Source: Streptomyces sp. RFCAC02 (GTDB lineage Bacteria; Actinomycetota; Actinomycetes; Streptomycetales; Streptomycetaceae). Taken from it: a DNA stretch of 64,000 nt. Location: NCBI RefSeq assembly GCF_004193175.1, contig NZ_SAUH01000001.1:971501-1035500 (forward strand). Direction: 5' to 3'. Both the position numbers and the translations under genes were made by a program. Positions 21,413 to 33,187 of this stretch are shown piece after piece. The notes beneath the pieces were generated by a model. It saw only the letters and a list, made by a program, of their open reading frames with translations, ran no database searches and was not told the origin of the DNA. The number at the start of each line of letters is the position of its first letter. The first letter of the stretch is position 1.

Positions 21413-21531
21413 TAGGGTGGCGGTTCCCGGGAACGGGCCGCTCCGGATGGCGGAGACCCGTCCTACCCTGGGGAGGGAGCGCCCGCACTGGGCGGGTTTC
21501 CTCATATTCCAGATGAAAGGTGCCTTCCGGC

Positions 21532-24405
<2,874 letters not shown>

Positions 24406-24416
24406 CGCCCCGACCC

Positions 24417-24451
24417 CGACGGCCCCGGTCCACGGCGGACCGGGGCCGTCG
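24417..24451 (+). terminator. rho-independent terminator of uvrA
   Basis: A 15-base perfect stem (24417-24431 with 24437-24451), a five-base loop and a following TCCCTTTT tract lie 11 bases after the uvrA stop. Confidence 0.9.
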
Positions 24452-24563
24452 TCCCTTTTCCGGACGTTCACCACCGCCCTCTGGCGCCCCGCCCGACTCC
24501 CTTGGAACGCTGGGCCGCTGACGCGCCGTCCGCGCGTCGTGCGGTCGCTATCCGGGAGCTGCG

Positions 24564-27500
24564 GTGACACGTATGGGGCAACGAAGGACCGGACCCGCCG
24601 TCCACGGACTGATCGCGGCGGGCGCCGCGGCGGTGTGGACACTCGCCCTCGCGCCACCGGGGGTGGCCGCCCCCGCCGCCCCGGAGGCGGCGGTCACCGC
24701 GGCGGCGGGCGCGGACGGCATCGACCTGGTCCGCACCGAGGAGACGATCGCGCCCGGCCTCGAACTGTCCGGGTTCCACCGGATCGAGCCCGACGGCTGG
24801 CTCACCGGCCACGCGCTGAGCGTCGACCTCACGGGCGACCTCCGCGTGGACCACCTGCTGCCCGGCGAGGGCGTCTCGGGAGCGGAGACGGTCGGCGAGC
24901 TGGTCGCCGGCCACGACGCCGGCCCCGGCCGCACCACGGTCGCCGCGGTCAACGGCGACTTCTTCGACATCAACGCCACCGGCGCCCCGCTCGGCCCCGG
25001 CGTCGCCGACGGGGAGCTGCTCCACTCGGCGTCGGGAACGGCCGCCGAGGCCGTCGGCATCGGCCCGGACGGCGCGGGCCGCGTCCTCGACCTCTGGTTC
25101 GACGGCACCCTCACCCTGCCGGACGGCGACACCCTGCCTTTGGACGGGTACAACAGCGCCGATGTCCCGGTGGACGGCATCGGCCTGTACACCCCGCTGT
25201 GGGGCACGGCCGGCCGCGCCCCGTCCGTCGCGGGCGCCACCGAGGTCACCGAGGTCACGGTGGGCGACGACGGGGTGGTCGTCTCGGTGGACGACACGCC
25301 CGGCACCGGCCCCGTGCCCGCCGACTCCTCCGTCCTGCTCGGCCGTGACGCGGGCGCCGCGGCACTCGCCGGCCTCGAACCCGGCGACCGTGTGGCGACG
25401 GAGTACGCGCCCCGCACCGGGGACGGCGGCCCGCTGCCCCGCACGGTCGTCGGCGGGCGCGGCGTCCTCGTCGAGGACGGTGAGCCGATCGACTGGGAGG
25501 GCCGGCCCAACAACACCGCCGCCCCGCGCACGGCGGTCGGCTTCTCCCGCGACGGGCAGGAGATGTACGTCCTGAGCGTCGACGGCAGGCAGGCCGCGTC
25601 GGGCGGGGTGACGCTCACCGAGCTGGCCGGCATGATGGCCGATCTCGGTGCCTGGAGCGCGCTCAACCTGGACGGCGGGGGCTCGGCGACCCTGCTCGCC
25701 CGCCGCGCGGGGGACGACGGCGTGCGCGTCGTCAACAGCCCGTCGGACGGCGAGGAGCGGGCGGTGCCCAACGGCCTGGCCATCACCGCGCCCGTGGGCA
25801 GCGGTGAGACCGCCGGCCGCCGTGTCACGACGACGGCCGACCCCGGGACGGCGCCGACCGCGGACAGCGTGCCGGGCGGCCATCCGGAGCGTGTCTTCCC
25901 CGGGCTGACGCGGCACCTGACCGCCACCGGGTACGACGAGACGTACGGCCCCGCGTCCGGCGGCACCACCGGGTGGCGCACGGACGACCCGCACGTCGGC
26001 ACGGTGCGGGCCGGGGGAGCGGGAGGCACGGAGGCGGTCTTCACGGCCCGGCACCCCGGGACGGTCCGCGTCACGGCGGGCCGGGGACGTACGGCGGGCC
26101 ACCGGGACCTGACCGTGCTCGGCGAGCTGGAGCGGATCGCGCCGACGACCACGCGCGTCGGGCTGGCCGACGGGGACGCGGTGGGCCGCTTCGGGGTCCT
26201 CGGGTACGACGCGGCCGGCGACAGCGCGCCGGTCGAGCCGGACGACGTGCGGCTCGACTACGACCGCGCGCTGTTCACGGTCGAGCCGGACCGGGCGGCC
26301 GGCGGGTTCACGGTGCGCGCCGTGCCGGGCGCGGGTCCTGGCTCCGGGCAGGTGACCGTGACGGTGGACCGGGGCGGGGCGGAGCGGGTCGCCGTCCTCG
26401 GCGTGACGATCGGGCTGACCGAGACCGAGATCGCGGGGTTCGAGGACGCGGCCGCCTGGTCGTTCAGCCACGCCAGGGCCGCGGGATCGCTGGCGGCCGA
26501 GCCGGCCGGGCACGACGGCGGCGCGCTGCGGATGACCTACGACTTCGGGCTGAGCACGGCGACGCGCGCCGCGTACGCCACCCCGGACGCCGACATCCCG
26601 GTGCCGGGGCAGCCGCAGAGCTTCACCCTGTGGATCGACGGCGACGGGCACGGCGCCTGGCCGTCGCTGCACCTGGTGGACGCCCAGGGCACGAGCCAGG
26701 TCCTGCGCGGTGACCATGTGACCTGGGAAGGATGGCGCCAGGTGACCTTCACGGTGCCCGAGGGCGTGGCGTACCCGGTGTCGGTGCGCCGCTTCTACCT
26801 GGCGGAGACGCGTCCGGACCAGGCGTACACCGGGTCCGTGGCGCTGGACGGGCTGCGGGCGTGGACGCCGCCCGACGTGGAGCTTCCGGCGGCGGGGCGG
26901 GTGGCCGACCCGCTGATCGGGACGGCCGCGGACACGGCGGGGCGTGACTGGCGGTTCGCCGTGGTCTCGGACGCGCAGTTCGTGGCACGGGATCCGGACA
27001 GCCCGATCGTCGCCGCTGCGCGCCGCACGCTGCGCGAGGTGCGGGCCGCCGCGCCCGACTTCGTCGTGATCAACGGTGACTGGGTGGACGAGGGGTCGCC
27101 GGAGGACCTGGCGTTCGGCCGGCGGGTGATCGAGGAGGAGCTGGGTGACGCGGTGCCCTGGTACTACGTGCCGGGCAACCACGAGGTGATGGGCGGCACG
27201 ATCGATCAGTTCGAGGCCGAGTTCGGACCGTCCCAGCTCACGTTCGACCACGAGGGGACGCGGTTCATCACCCTCGACACGTCGTCCCTGACGCTGCGCG
27301 GTGCCGGCTTCGAGCAGATCCAGCGGCTGCGGGACGAGCTGGACGCGGCGGCGGACGACCCGTCCGTCGGCTCCGTCGTGGTCATGGCGCACGTCCCGCC
27401 CCGGGACACGACGGCCCAGCCGGTGAGCCGGCTCACGGACCGGCTGGAGGCGGGGCTGCTGGAGGACTGGCTCGCCGACTTCCGGCGGGAGACCGGCAAG

Positions 27501-28046
27501 GGCGTGGCGTTCTTCGGCGCCCACGTCGGGATCTTCGACGCGTACCACCTCGACGGGGTGCCGTACGTCATCGGCGGCGACGCGGGGAAGCGGCCGGCCG
27601 CGGCGCCGGGCGACGGCGGGTTCACCGGGTGGATGCTGGTGGGCGCCGACCGGGTCTCCCGCGCGGAGCAGGCCGCGACCCGGCGCGCGCCGGAGCAACT
27701 GCTGCCGGACTGGCTCACCGTCCGGACGATGCCGCACGTGGACGCGCTGACGCTGGAGGCGCCGGAGACACTCGCCGAGGGCGGCACGGGGAGCGCCGCG
27801 GCGACCCTGACGCAGGAGGGCGCGGACGGTGTCAGGGAGGTGCCCGTGGCGTTCCCGGTGAGCGCGGACTGGTCCGGGTCGTCCCGGCTGCACATCGGCC
27901 CGGCGGACGGCGCGCGGCACCGCGACGTGGCCGCGTACGACCCGGCCACGGGGACGCTGACCGCCCTGCGGCCCGGCACGGTCACCCTGCGGGTCGAGGC
28001 CGGCGGCGAACGGGCCGAGGCGCGGATCACCGTCCGGCACCGCTGA
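24564..28046 (+). CDS. exported phosphodiester glycosidase plus metallophosphoesterase
   Basis: A 1160-residue multidomain protein. Residues 1-40 form a signal peptide (twin-arginine absent). The first domain is of the NAGPA / phosphodiester glycosidase family, with VNGDFFDINATG near 129 and ALNLDGGGSATLL near 366. A middle region of beta-sandwich type links to a calcineurin-like metallophosphoesterase from about 794, with VINGDWVD near 834, GNHE near 871, and AHVPP near 941. The first metal motif reads SDAQF rather than D-x-H, and the last reads GAHVG rather than GHxH, so the metal site departs from the canonical pattern. The C-terminal 110 residues resemble an Ig-like domain. The likely role is outside the cell on glycosyl-phosphodiester polymers such as wall teichoic acid; this is an inference. 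It stands alone between uvrA and the TerD-like gene. Confidence 0.85.
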   Translation: MTRMGQRRTGPAVHGLIAAGAAAVWTLALAPPGVAAPAAPEAAVTAAAGADGIDLVRTEETIAPGLELSGFHRIEPDGWLTGHALSVDLTGDLRVDHLLPGEGVSGAETVGELVAGHDAGPGRTTVAAVNGDFFDINATGAPLGPGVADGELLHSASGTAAEAVGIGPDGAGRVLDLWFDGTLTLPDGDTLPLDGYNSADVPVDGIGLYTPLWGTAGRAPSVAGATEVTEVTVGDDGVVVSVDDTPGTGPVPADSSVLLGRDAGAAALAGLEPGDRVATEYAPRTGDGGPLPRTVVGGRGVLVEDGEPIDWEGRPNNTAAPRTAVGFSRDGQEMYVLSVDGRQAASGGVTLTELAGMMADLGAWSALNLDGGGSATLLARRAGDDGVRVVNSPSDGEERAVPNGLAITAPVGSGETAGRRVTTTADPGTAPTADSVPGGHPERVFPGLTRHLTATGYDETYGPASGGTTGWRTDDPHVGTVRAGGAGGTEAVFTARHPGTVRVTAGRGRTAGHRDLTVLGELERIAPTTTRVGLADGDAVGRFGVLGYDAAGDSAPVEPDDVRLDYDRALFTVEPDRAAGGFTVRAVPGAGPGSGQVTVTVDRGGAERVAVLGVTIGLTETEIAGFEDAAAWSFSHARAAGSLAAEPAGHDGGALRMTYDFGLSTATRAAYATPDADIPVPGQPQSFTLWIDGDGHGAWPSLHLVDAQGTSQVLRGDHVTWEGWRQVTFTVPEGVAYPVSVRRFYLAETRPDQAYTGSVALDGLRAWTPPDVELPAAGRVADPLIGTAADTAGRDWRFAVVSDAQFVARDPDSPIVAAARRTLREVRAAAPDFVVINGDWVDEGSPEDLAFGRRVIEEELGDAVPWYYVPGNHEVMGGTIDQFEAEFGPSQLTFDHEGTRFITLDTSSLTLRGAGFEQIQRLRDELDAAADDPSVGSVVVMAHVPPRDTTAQPVSRLTDRLEAGLLEDWLADFRRETGKGVAFFGAHVGIFDAYHLDGVPYVIGGDAGKRPAAAPGDGGFTGWMLVGADRVSRAEQAATRRAPEQLLPDWLTVRTMPHVDALTLEAPETLAEGGTGSAAATLTQEGADGVREVPVAFPVSADWSGSSRLHIGPADGARHRDVAAYDPATGTLTALRPGTVTLRVEAGGERAEARITVRHR

Positions 28047-28066
28047 GCCGGGCGGGCACCGCCGCT

Positions 28067-28094
28067 CCCCCGCCCCGGGACACCGGGGCGGGGG
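28067..28094. terminator. bidirectional terminator between convergent genes
   Basis: Perfect 12-base inverted repeat (28067-28078 with 28083-28094) with a GACA loop between the phosphodiester glycosidase gene (+) and the TerD-like gene (-). Confidence 0.8.
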
Positions 28095-28106
28095 CGCCCC
28101 CGCGGA

Positions 28107-28694
28107 CTACAGGTGGGCCTGGATGTCCGGCATGAGGCTCTGGAACGTCGCCCCTTCCGCGGGGGCGCCGATGGCGGTCATCCGCCAGCCGTCGCCCTTG
28201 CGCCGCACCTTCGCCATGACCTGCCCGGTGTGCTCGCCGCCGCCGGACAGGGTGTACCGGGCGAGTTCGTCGCCGGTGGTCTCGTCCACCAGACGGCAGA
28301 ACGCCTCGCCGACCTCGCTGAACCGCTGGCCGGTGAAGGAGCTGACCGTGAAGACGATCTGGTCGATGTGCTCCGGCACCCGGGCCAGGTCCACGACGAT
28401 CGCCTCGTCGTCCTCGTCGCCCACGCCGCCCGTGAGACTGTCGCCCGAGTGCCGGACGGAGCCGTCGTCGCTGCTGAGCTTGCGGAAGTAGACCACGTCC
28501 TCGGGGCTGTCCCCGGCGAACAGCACGGCCGACGCGTCCAGGTCGATGGTCGCGCGGCGCCGGAACAGCCGCGTGAACAGGCCGTCCTCCTCCCGGGCCG
28601 CCGCCCAGCCGAGCCCCATTCTGATGCGCGTGAGACCTCCCCCGCCGCGCTTCTCCAGGTCGATGGCCTGCCCCTGCGACAGGTCGAGACTCAT
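28107..28694 (-). CDS. TerD-family protein
   Basis: A 195-residue TerD-domain protein. The start MSLDLSQGQAIDLEK, the calcium-type acidic cluster DLDASAVLF and the strand DQIVFTVSSFTGQRFSEV are typical. TerD proteins bind calcium and occur in tellurite/stress gene sets; streptomycetes carry many scattered copies linked to development and stress. The ATG at 28694 is chosen because GGGGAG precedes it; an in-frame ATG at 28709 lacks this. No other ter genes are adjacent, so it is a lone member. Confidence 0.9.
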   Translation of the reverse strand: MSLDLSQGQAIDLEKRGGGGLTRIRMGLGWAAAREEDGLFTRLFRRRATIDLDASAVLFAGDSPEDVVYFRKLSSDDGSVRHSGDSLTGGVGDEDDEAIVVDLARVPEHIDQIVFTVSSFTGQRFSEVGEAFCRLVDETTGDELARYTLSGGGEHTGQVMAKVRRKGDGWRMTAIGAPAEGATFQSLMPDIQAHL

Positions 28695-28788
28695 GGCTGC
28701 TCCCCTCATGGCACGGTGTACGGCCCGCCCGTCACCCTACGCAGACGGGCAGGCCCCGGCACTCCGCACGCACCGACCGGGCGGCGTC

Positions 28789-30894
28789 TCAGCGCAGGCC
28801 GACCTCGCGCATCTGCCGCAACTCCTTCTTCAGGTCGGAGACCTCGTCCCGCAGCCGGGCCGCGATCTCGAACTGCAGCTCGGCCGCCGCGGCCCGCATG
28901 CGCTCCGTGAGCTGCTCGATGGTCTGGGCCAGCTCGGCCGCCGGACGGTCGGTCAGCTCCCCCGTGCCCGCCTTCTTCGCCCCGGCCGTGGGGACGGGCG
29001 CCTGTCGCCGCTTGTCGGCGGCCTGCCGGTAGCCGCTGCCGAGGAGCTCGTGCGTGTCCACCTCCTCGCGGGCGATGGTGGCGACGATGTCGTTGATCTT
29101 CTTGCGCAGCGGCTGCGGGTCGATGCCGTGCTCGGTGTTGTACGCGATCTGCTTCTCGCGGCGCCGGTTCGTCTCGTCGATGGCGCGCTCCATCGCCGGG
29201 GTGATCCGGTCGGCGTACATGTGGACCTGGCCCGACACGTTGCGCGCGGCGCGGCCGATCGTCTGGATCAGCGAGGTGCCGGACCGCAGGAAGCCCTCCT
29301 TGTCCGCGTCCAGGATGGCGACGAGCGACACCTCGGGCAGGTCGAGGCCCTCGCGGAGCAGGTTGATGCCGACCAGGACGTCGTACTCGCCGGCGCGCAG
29401 CTCCCGCAGCAGCTCGACGCGGCGCAGGGTGTCCACGTCGCTGTGGAGATAGCGGACACGGATGCCGAGTTCCAGGAAGTAGTCGGTGAGGTCCTCGGCC
29501 ATCTTCTTCGTGAGGGTGGTGACGAGGACCCGCTCGTCGCGCTCGGCCCGGGTGCGGATCTCGTGCACCAGGTCGTCGATCTGCCCCTCGGTCGGCTTGA
29601 TCACGACCTCCGGGTCGATCAGGCCGGTGGGACGGATGATCTGCTCCACCACGCCGTCGGCGCGGGACAGCTCGTACGGCCCGGGGGTGGCGGACAGGTA
29701 CACCGTCTGCCCGATGCGCTCCTGGAACTCCTCCCACTTCAGGGGGCGGTTGTCCATCGCCGAGGGCAGCCGGAAGCCGTGGTCCACGAGCGTGCGCTTG
29801 CGGGAGGCGTCCCCCTCGTACATGGCGCCGATCTGGGGGACGGTGTTGTGCGACTCGTCGATGACCAGGAGGAAGTCGTCGGGGAAGTAGTCGAGGAGGG
29901 TGTGCGGCGGGCTGCCGGTCTCGCGGCCGTCGACGTGCAGCGAGTAGTTCTCGATGCCGGAGCAGGTGCCGATCTGCCGCATCATCTCAATGTCGTACGT
30001 GGTGCGCATGCGCAGCCGCTGGGCCTCCAGCAGCTTGCCCTGGCCCTCCATGACCGCGAGCCGGTCGGTCAGCTCCTTCTCGATCCCGGAGATGGCGCGC
30101 TCCATGCGCTCGGGACCCGCGACGTAGTGCGACGCCGGGAACACGTACAGGTGGTCCTCCTGGGAGATCACCTCGCCCGTCAGCGGGTGGAGCGTGGAGA
30201 GGGCCTCGATCTCGTCGCCGAACATCTCGATCCGCACGGCCAGCTCCTCGTACACCGGGAAGATCTCGATGGTGTCGCCGCGCACGCGGAAGGTGCCGCG
30301 GGTGAAGGAGAGGTCGTTGCGCGTGTACTGGATGTCCACGAAGCGGCGCAGCAGGACGTCCCGGTCGATCTCCTGGCCGACCTTGAGCGGGACCATGCGG
30401 TCGACGTACTCCTGCGGGGTGCCGAGGCCGTAGATGCAGGAGACGGAGGCCACGACGACCACGTCGCGCCGGGTGAGCAGGGAGTTCGTCGCGCTGTGGC
30501 GCAGCCGCTCCACCTCCTCGTTGATCGAGGAGTCCTTCTCGATGTAGGTGTCCGTCTGGGGGACGTACGCCTCGGGCTGGTAGTAGTCGTAGTACGAGAC
30601 GAAGTACTCGACCGCGTTGTTCGGCAGGAGCTCGCGGAACTCGTTGGCGAGCTGGGCGGCGAGGGTCTTGTTGGGGGCCATGACGAGGGTGGGGCGCTGC
30701 AGCCGCTCGATCATCCAGGCGGTGGTCGCCGACTTGCCGGTGCCGGTGGCGCCGAGCAGGACGACGTCCTTCTCGCCGCCCCCGACCCGCTCGGCGAGCT
30801 GGTCGATGGCCGCCGGCTGGTCGCCGCTCGGCCGGTAGGGGCTGACGACCTCGAAGGGCGCCTTGGTGCGTTCGATATCTGAGACGGGCCGCAT
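28789..30894 (-). CDS. uvrB: excinuclease ABC subunit B
   Basis: Helicase-fold subunit that loads onto damage with UvrA and then recruits UvrC. The 701 residues include Walker [10 protein letters not shown], the beta-hairpin region around [11 protein letters not shown], the DEAD-box-like [10 protein letters not shown], motif [11 protein letters not shown], and a C-terminal UVR domain ([12 protein letters not shown]) that contacts UvrC. The ATG at 30894 ([16 protein letters not shown]) agrees with homologues; TTG and GTG codons upstream extend the frame. Transcribed divergently from the glpQ-type gene. Confidence 0.97.
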   Translation of the reverse strand: MRPVSDIERTKAPFEVVSPYRPSGDQPAAIDQLAERVGGGEKDVVLLGATGTGKSATTAWMIERLQRPTLVMAPNKTLAAQLANEFRELLPNNAVEYFVSYYDYYQPEAYVPQTDTYIEKDSSINEEVERLRHSATNSLLTRRDVVVVASVSCIYGLGTPQEYVDRMVPLKVGQEIDRDVLLRRFVDIQYTRNDLSFTRGTFRVRGDTIEIFPVYEELAVRIEMFGDEIEALSTLHPLTGEVISQEDHLYVFPASHYVAGPERMERAISGIEKELTDRLAVMEGQGKLLEAQRLRMRTTYDIEMMRQIGTCSGIENYSLHVDGRETGSPPHTLLDYFPDDFLLVIDESHNTVPQIGAMYEGDASRKRTLVDHGFRLPSAMDNRPLKWEEFQERIGQTVYLSATPGPYELSRADGVVEQIIRPTGLIDPEVVIKPTEGQIDDLVHEIRTRAERDERVLVTTLTKKMAEDLTDYFLELGIRVRYLHSDVDTLRRVELLRELRAGEYDVLVGINLLREGLDLPEVSLVAILDADKEGFLRSGTSLIQTIGRAARNVSGQVHMYADRITPAMERAIDETNRRREKQIAYNTEHGIDPQPLRKKINDIVATIAREEVDTHELLGSGYRQAADKRRQAPVPTAGAKKAGTGELTDRPAAELAQTIEQLTERMRAAAAELQFEIAARLRDEVSDLKKELRQMREVGLR

Positions 30895-30976
30895 GCTCCC
30901 CACCGTACGACCCCCCACTGACAATCCCGTCCGGCCGCGTTCCGGGGGGCCATCGGGACGACGCTGCGCACGGCTT

Positions 30977-31020
30977 GTTCAACCGAACGTAACCGTTCCT
31001 GTGCCGAACCGTTCCCCCTC
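30977..31020 (+). promoter_or_regulatory. candidate PHO box (PhoP site) upstream of the glpQ-type gene
   Basis: The sequence GTTCAACCGAACGTAACC at 30977-30994 resembles the Streptomyces PHO box, built of 11-base direct-repeat units with consensus GTTCACC. Unit 1 matches six of seven bases. Units in the same 11-base register at 30988, 30999 and 31010 share the CC ending but match less well. In S. coelicolor both characterised glycerophosphodiester phosphodiesterase genes are under PhoP control, which makes the site plausible here. Confidence 0.45.
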
Positions 31021-31090
31021 GGGGGGAGGCTCTCCGCGGCGCCGGTCCCGTGCGGTGCCGTCCCCGTCAGGCAACGCTTGGAGTCCCCAC

Positions 31091-32053
31091 ATGCGCAAGC
31101 ACTCCGTCGCCCGCTGGTCGGGTCTGTCCCTCGGTCTGGCCGCCGCGGCGGTCGCGGCCCTGCTCGTGCCCGCCCGCAGCTCGGCGGCCCCTGCCGAGGC
31201 CGGCTCCGCCCGTCACGATGCCGACGTCGCGCGGTCCGCCGCCGCGGCCGGGGACGACGCGCGCCGGCCCGGCCGCGGCCCCCTCGTCGTGGCGCACCGC
31301 GGCGCGTCCGGGTACGCGCCGGAGAACACCGTCGCCGCGGCGGAGGCCGCCGACGAGGTCGGCACCACCTGGGTCGAGACCGACGTGCAGCGCACGGCGG
31401 ACGGCGAGCTGGTGCTGATGCACGACACGACGCTGGCCCGGACGACCGACGTCGAGGAGGTCTTCCCCGACCGCGCCCCGTGGAACGTCGCCGACTTCAC
31501 CGCGGCGGAGATCGCGCGGCTCGACGCGGGGAGCTGGTTCGGCGACGAGTTCGCCGGCGAGCGGGTCCCGACGCTGGAGGAGTTCGCGCGGGAGCTGGCG
31601 GACAACGGGCAGCGGCTGCTGCTGGAGCTGAAGTCGCCGGAGCTGTACCCGGGCATCGAGGCGGAGATCCTCGACGAGCTGGCGGACGGCGGCTGGCTGC
31701 GCGAGCGGCGCCCGGGCGACCGGCTGGTGCTCCAGAGCTTCGACGCCGAGTCCGTGCGGACGGTGCACGAGCTGGCACCGGACGTCGAGACCGGCTTCCT
31801 CGGGACGCCGGACGTCGACGACCTCGCCGAGTACGCCGGCTTCGCCGACCAGATCAACCCCACGTACAAGGACCTCACCGAGGAGTACGTGGCGGCGGTC
31901 CACGGACTGCGCGGGCCGCACCACCGGCCGCTGAAGGTGTACGCGTGGACGGTGGACGACGGGCCGACCGCCGTACGGATCGCGGACCTCGGGGTCGACG
32001 GGATCATCAGCAACGTGCCGGACGTGGTGGCGCGGGCGGTCGCCCGCCGCTGA
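31091..32053 (+). CDS. secreted glycerophosphodiester phosphodiesterase
   Basis: Hydrolyses glycerophosphodiesters to glycerol 3-phosphate and an alcohol, a phosphate-scavenging activity. The 320-residue protein has a signal peptide (residues 1-33, ending RSSAAPA) and the GDPD TIM barrel with catalytic H69 and E78 in AHRGASGYAPENT, metal ligands in WVETDVQ and H111 in LMHDTT. The C-terminus YAWTVDDGPTAV is standard. The ATG follows TTGGAG by seven bases. It sits next to uvrB, as does glpQ2 of S. coelicolor, so it is probably the orthologue. Confidence 0.93.
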   Translation: MRKHSVARWSGLSLGLAAAAVAALLVPARSSAAPAEAGSARHDADVARSAAAAGDDARRPGRGPLVVAHRGASGYAPENTVAAAEAADEVGTTWVETDVQRTADGELVLMHDTTLARTTDVEEVFPDRAPWNVADFTAAEIARLDAGSWFGDEFAGERVPTLEEFARELADNGQRLLLELKSPELYPGIEAEILDELADGGWLRERRPGDRLVLQSFDAESVRTVHELAPDVETGFLGTPDVDDLAEYAGFADQINPTYKDLTEEYVAAVHGLRGPHHRPLKVYAWTVDDGPTAVRIADLGVDGIISNVPDVVARAVARR

Positions 32054-32125
32054 GGCGCGGCACGCGCTTGTCAGTGGCGCCCCGCACTCTGCGACCATGA
32101 GCGATTACAGAGAGTGCGCGACGGT

Positions 32126-32162
32126 CCGCCCCCGCCTCCCCCCAAGGGGAGCGCGGGGGCGG
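32126..32162. terminator. bidirectional terminator between the glpQ-type gene and the M23 peptidase gene
   Basis: Inverted repeat of ten bases (32126-32135 with 32153-32162), extended by six more pairs (32136-32141 with 32146-32151) after a one-base bulge, with a CCAA loop, between two convergent genes. Confidence 0.75.
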
Positions 32163-32180
32163 AGGGGGTCCCGGGCGGGA

Positions 32181-32803
32181 TCAGACGGTGACGTCCTCAC
32201 CGCGCAGGAAGGCCACCGGGTCGACGGCCGAGCCGTAGTCGGGGGTCGTCCGCACCTCGAAGTGGAGGTGCGGGCCGGAGCTGTTGCCCGTGTTGCCGGA
32301 CAGGCCGATCATGTCGCCGGTCGAGACCTGCTGGCCGACCGTGACGTCGATCTCGGACAGGTGGGCGTACTGCGTGTACAGGCCGTCGGTGTGCTTGATC
32401 ACGATGGCGTTGCCGTACGCCGGACCGTCGCCGGCGCCGTTGCCGCCGGCCTTCACGACGGTGCCGCCGTGGACGGCCTGCACGTCCGTGCCGATGGGGA
32501 CGGCGAAGTCCTGGCCGCTGTGCGTGCTCGCCCAGCGGTCACCGCTGTTGCCGAAGGAGGCGGACAGCTCGTAGTCGCCGGAGACCGGCTTCACCCAGGA
32601 CGGGGTGGCCTGCTCCTTGCCGTCGCTCTTGTGCGCGGCCGCGCTCGTGACCGTGCCGTCGGGGCGGGAGCCTCCGGTGTCGGACGACGCCACGGCCATG
32701 CCGGACAGGGCCATCGAGGCGGCCAGACCGGCGGTGATGACCCCGGCGGCGCGCAGGCGCAGCCGCGCCGGAGCGGAGCGGGGGTCGTGGTGCTGTTCGG
32801 CAT
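32181..32803 (-). CDS. M23 (LytM-type) cell wall peptidase, frameshifted at its first codons
   Basis: A secreted zinc endopeptidase that would cut peptidoglycan cross-links. The catalytic domain has HSGQDFAVPIGTDV and GPHLHFEVRT, giving the H-x3-D and H-x-H zinc ligands, plus GNTGNSSGPHLH. The in-frame ORF starts only at ATG 32714, inside the signal peptide. The signal peptide (ARLRLRAAGVITAGLAASMA) continues upstream in the same frame to a stop with no start codon, but adding one base after the ATG CC at 32803 gives M-P-E-Q-H-H-D-P-R-S-A joined to it. A ribosome site (GAGG) precedes 32803. The gene is therefore probably a single-base deletion away from intact. Confidence 0.8.
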
Positions 32804-32815
32804 GGGGGGACTACC

Positions 32816-33187
32816 TCACGTTTCGGGGAAATCCGGTCCATCCGGACTTGCCGTCCATGGATAACCACCGCGGCGGGGTGCTTTCAAGGCGCGTCGGCGC
32901 AGCCCGCTACGACGACGCTTCGTAGATCGGGCGGGCCACCGGGCCGGGCCGGACCGGCACGCCGGGGCCTCCGAGGGGTGATCGGGGGGTCACGGTGCGG
33001 AGGCGTGGGGGTACCCGGCCGTTGCGGCGCAAGGGCGGCCGGGCCGCGGGACCGGGCGGCCTGAGCCGGCGGTCACGGTCCCCCGCGAGCCGGGCCGGAG
33101 GCCCCGGGCCTTCGGTCACCTCTCTCCACGAGGACCGCTAGGAGACCGTTCCGGGGCTGTGAGCAGGCCCACGTCCCGGTGGGCCGG
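32816..33187. other. 372-base intergenic region, 5' leader of the M23 peptidase gene
   Basis: This region separates the M23 peptidase start from the PIG-L deacetylase stop, both read leftwards. It must hold the peptidase promoter and a long leader. GC-rich inverted repeats are present (for example around 33050-33110) but I could not identify a riboswitch; the conserved 3' core of the c-di-AMP (ydaO) class, common before Streptomyces wall hydrolases, is absent. I see no credible open frame. Confidence 0.5.

Noticed and set aside
24466..24485. PHO box before the phosphodiester glycosidase gene
   Set aside because: Only one GTTCACC unit is present; the 11-base repeat partner is missing.
30983..30997. 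SOS box before uvrB
   Set aside because: GAACG and CGTTC form an inverted repeat here, but GAAC and GTTC are six bases apart instead of four, so it does not fit the LexA operator; the stretch fits a PHO-type repeat better.
32816..33140. c-di-AMP (ydaO-class) riboswitch before the M23 peptidase gene
   Set aside because: This class often precedes Streptomyces wall hydrolases and the leader is long, but the conserved 3' core with AGCTAAC-type sequence is not present on the minus strand, and I could not lay out the pseudo-two-fold structure.
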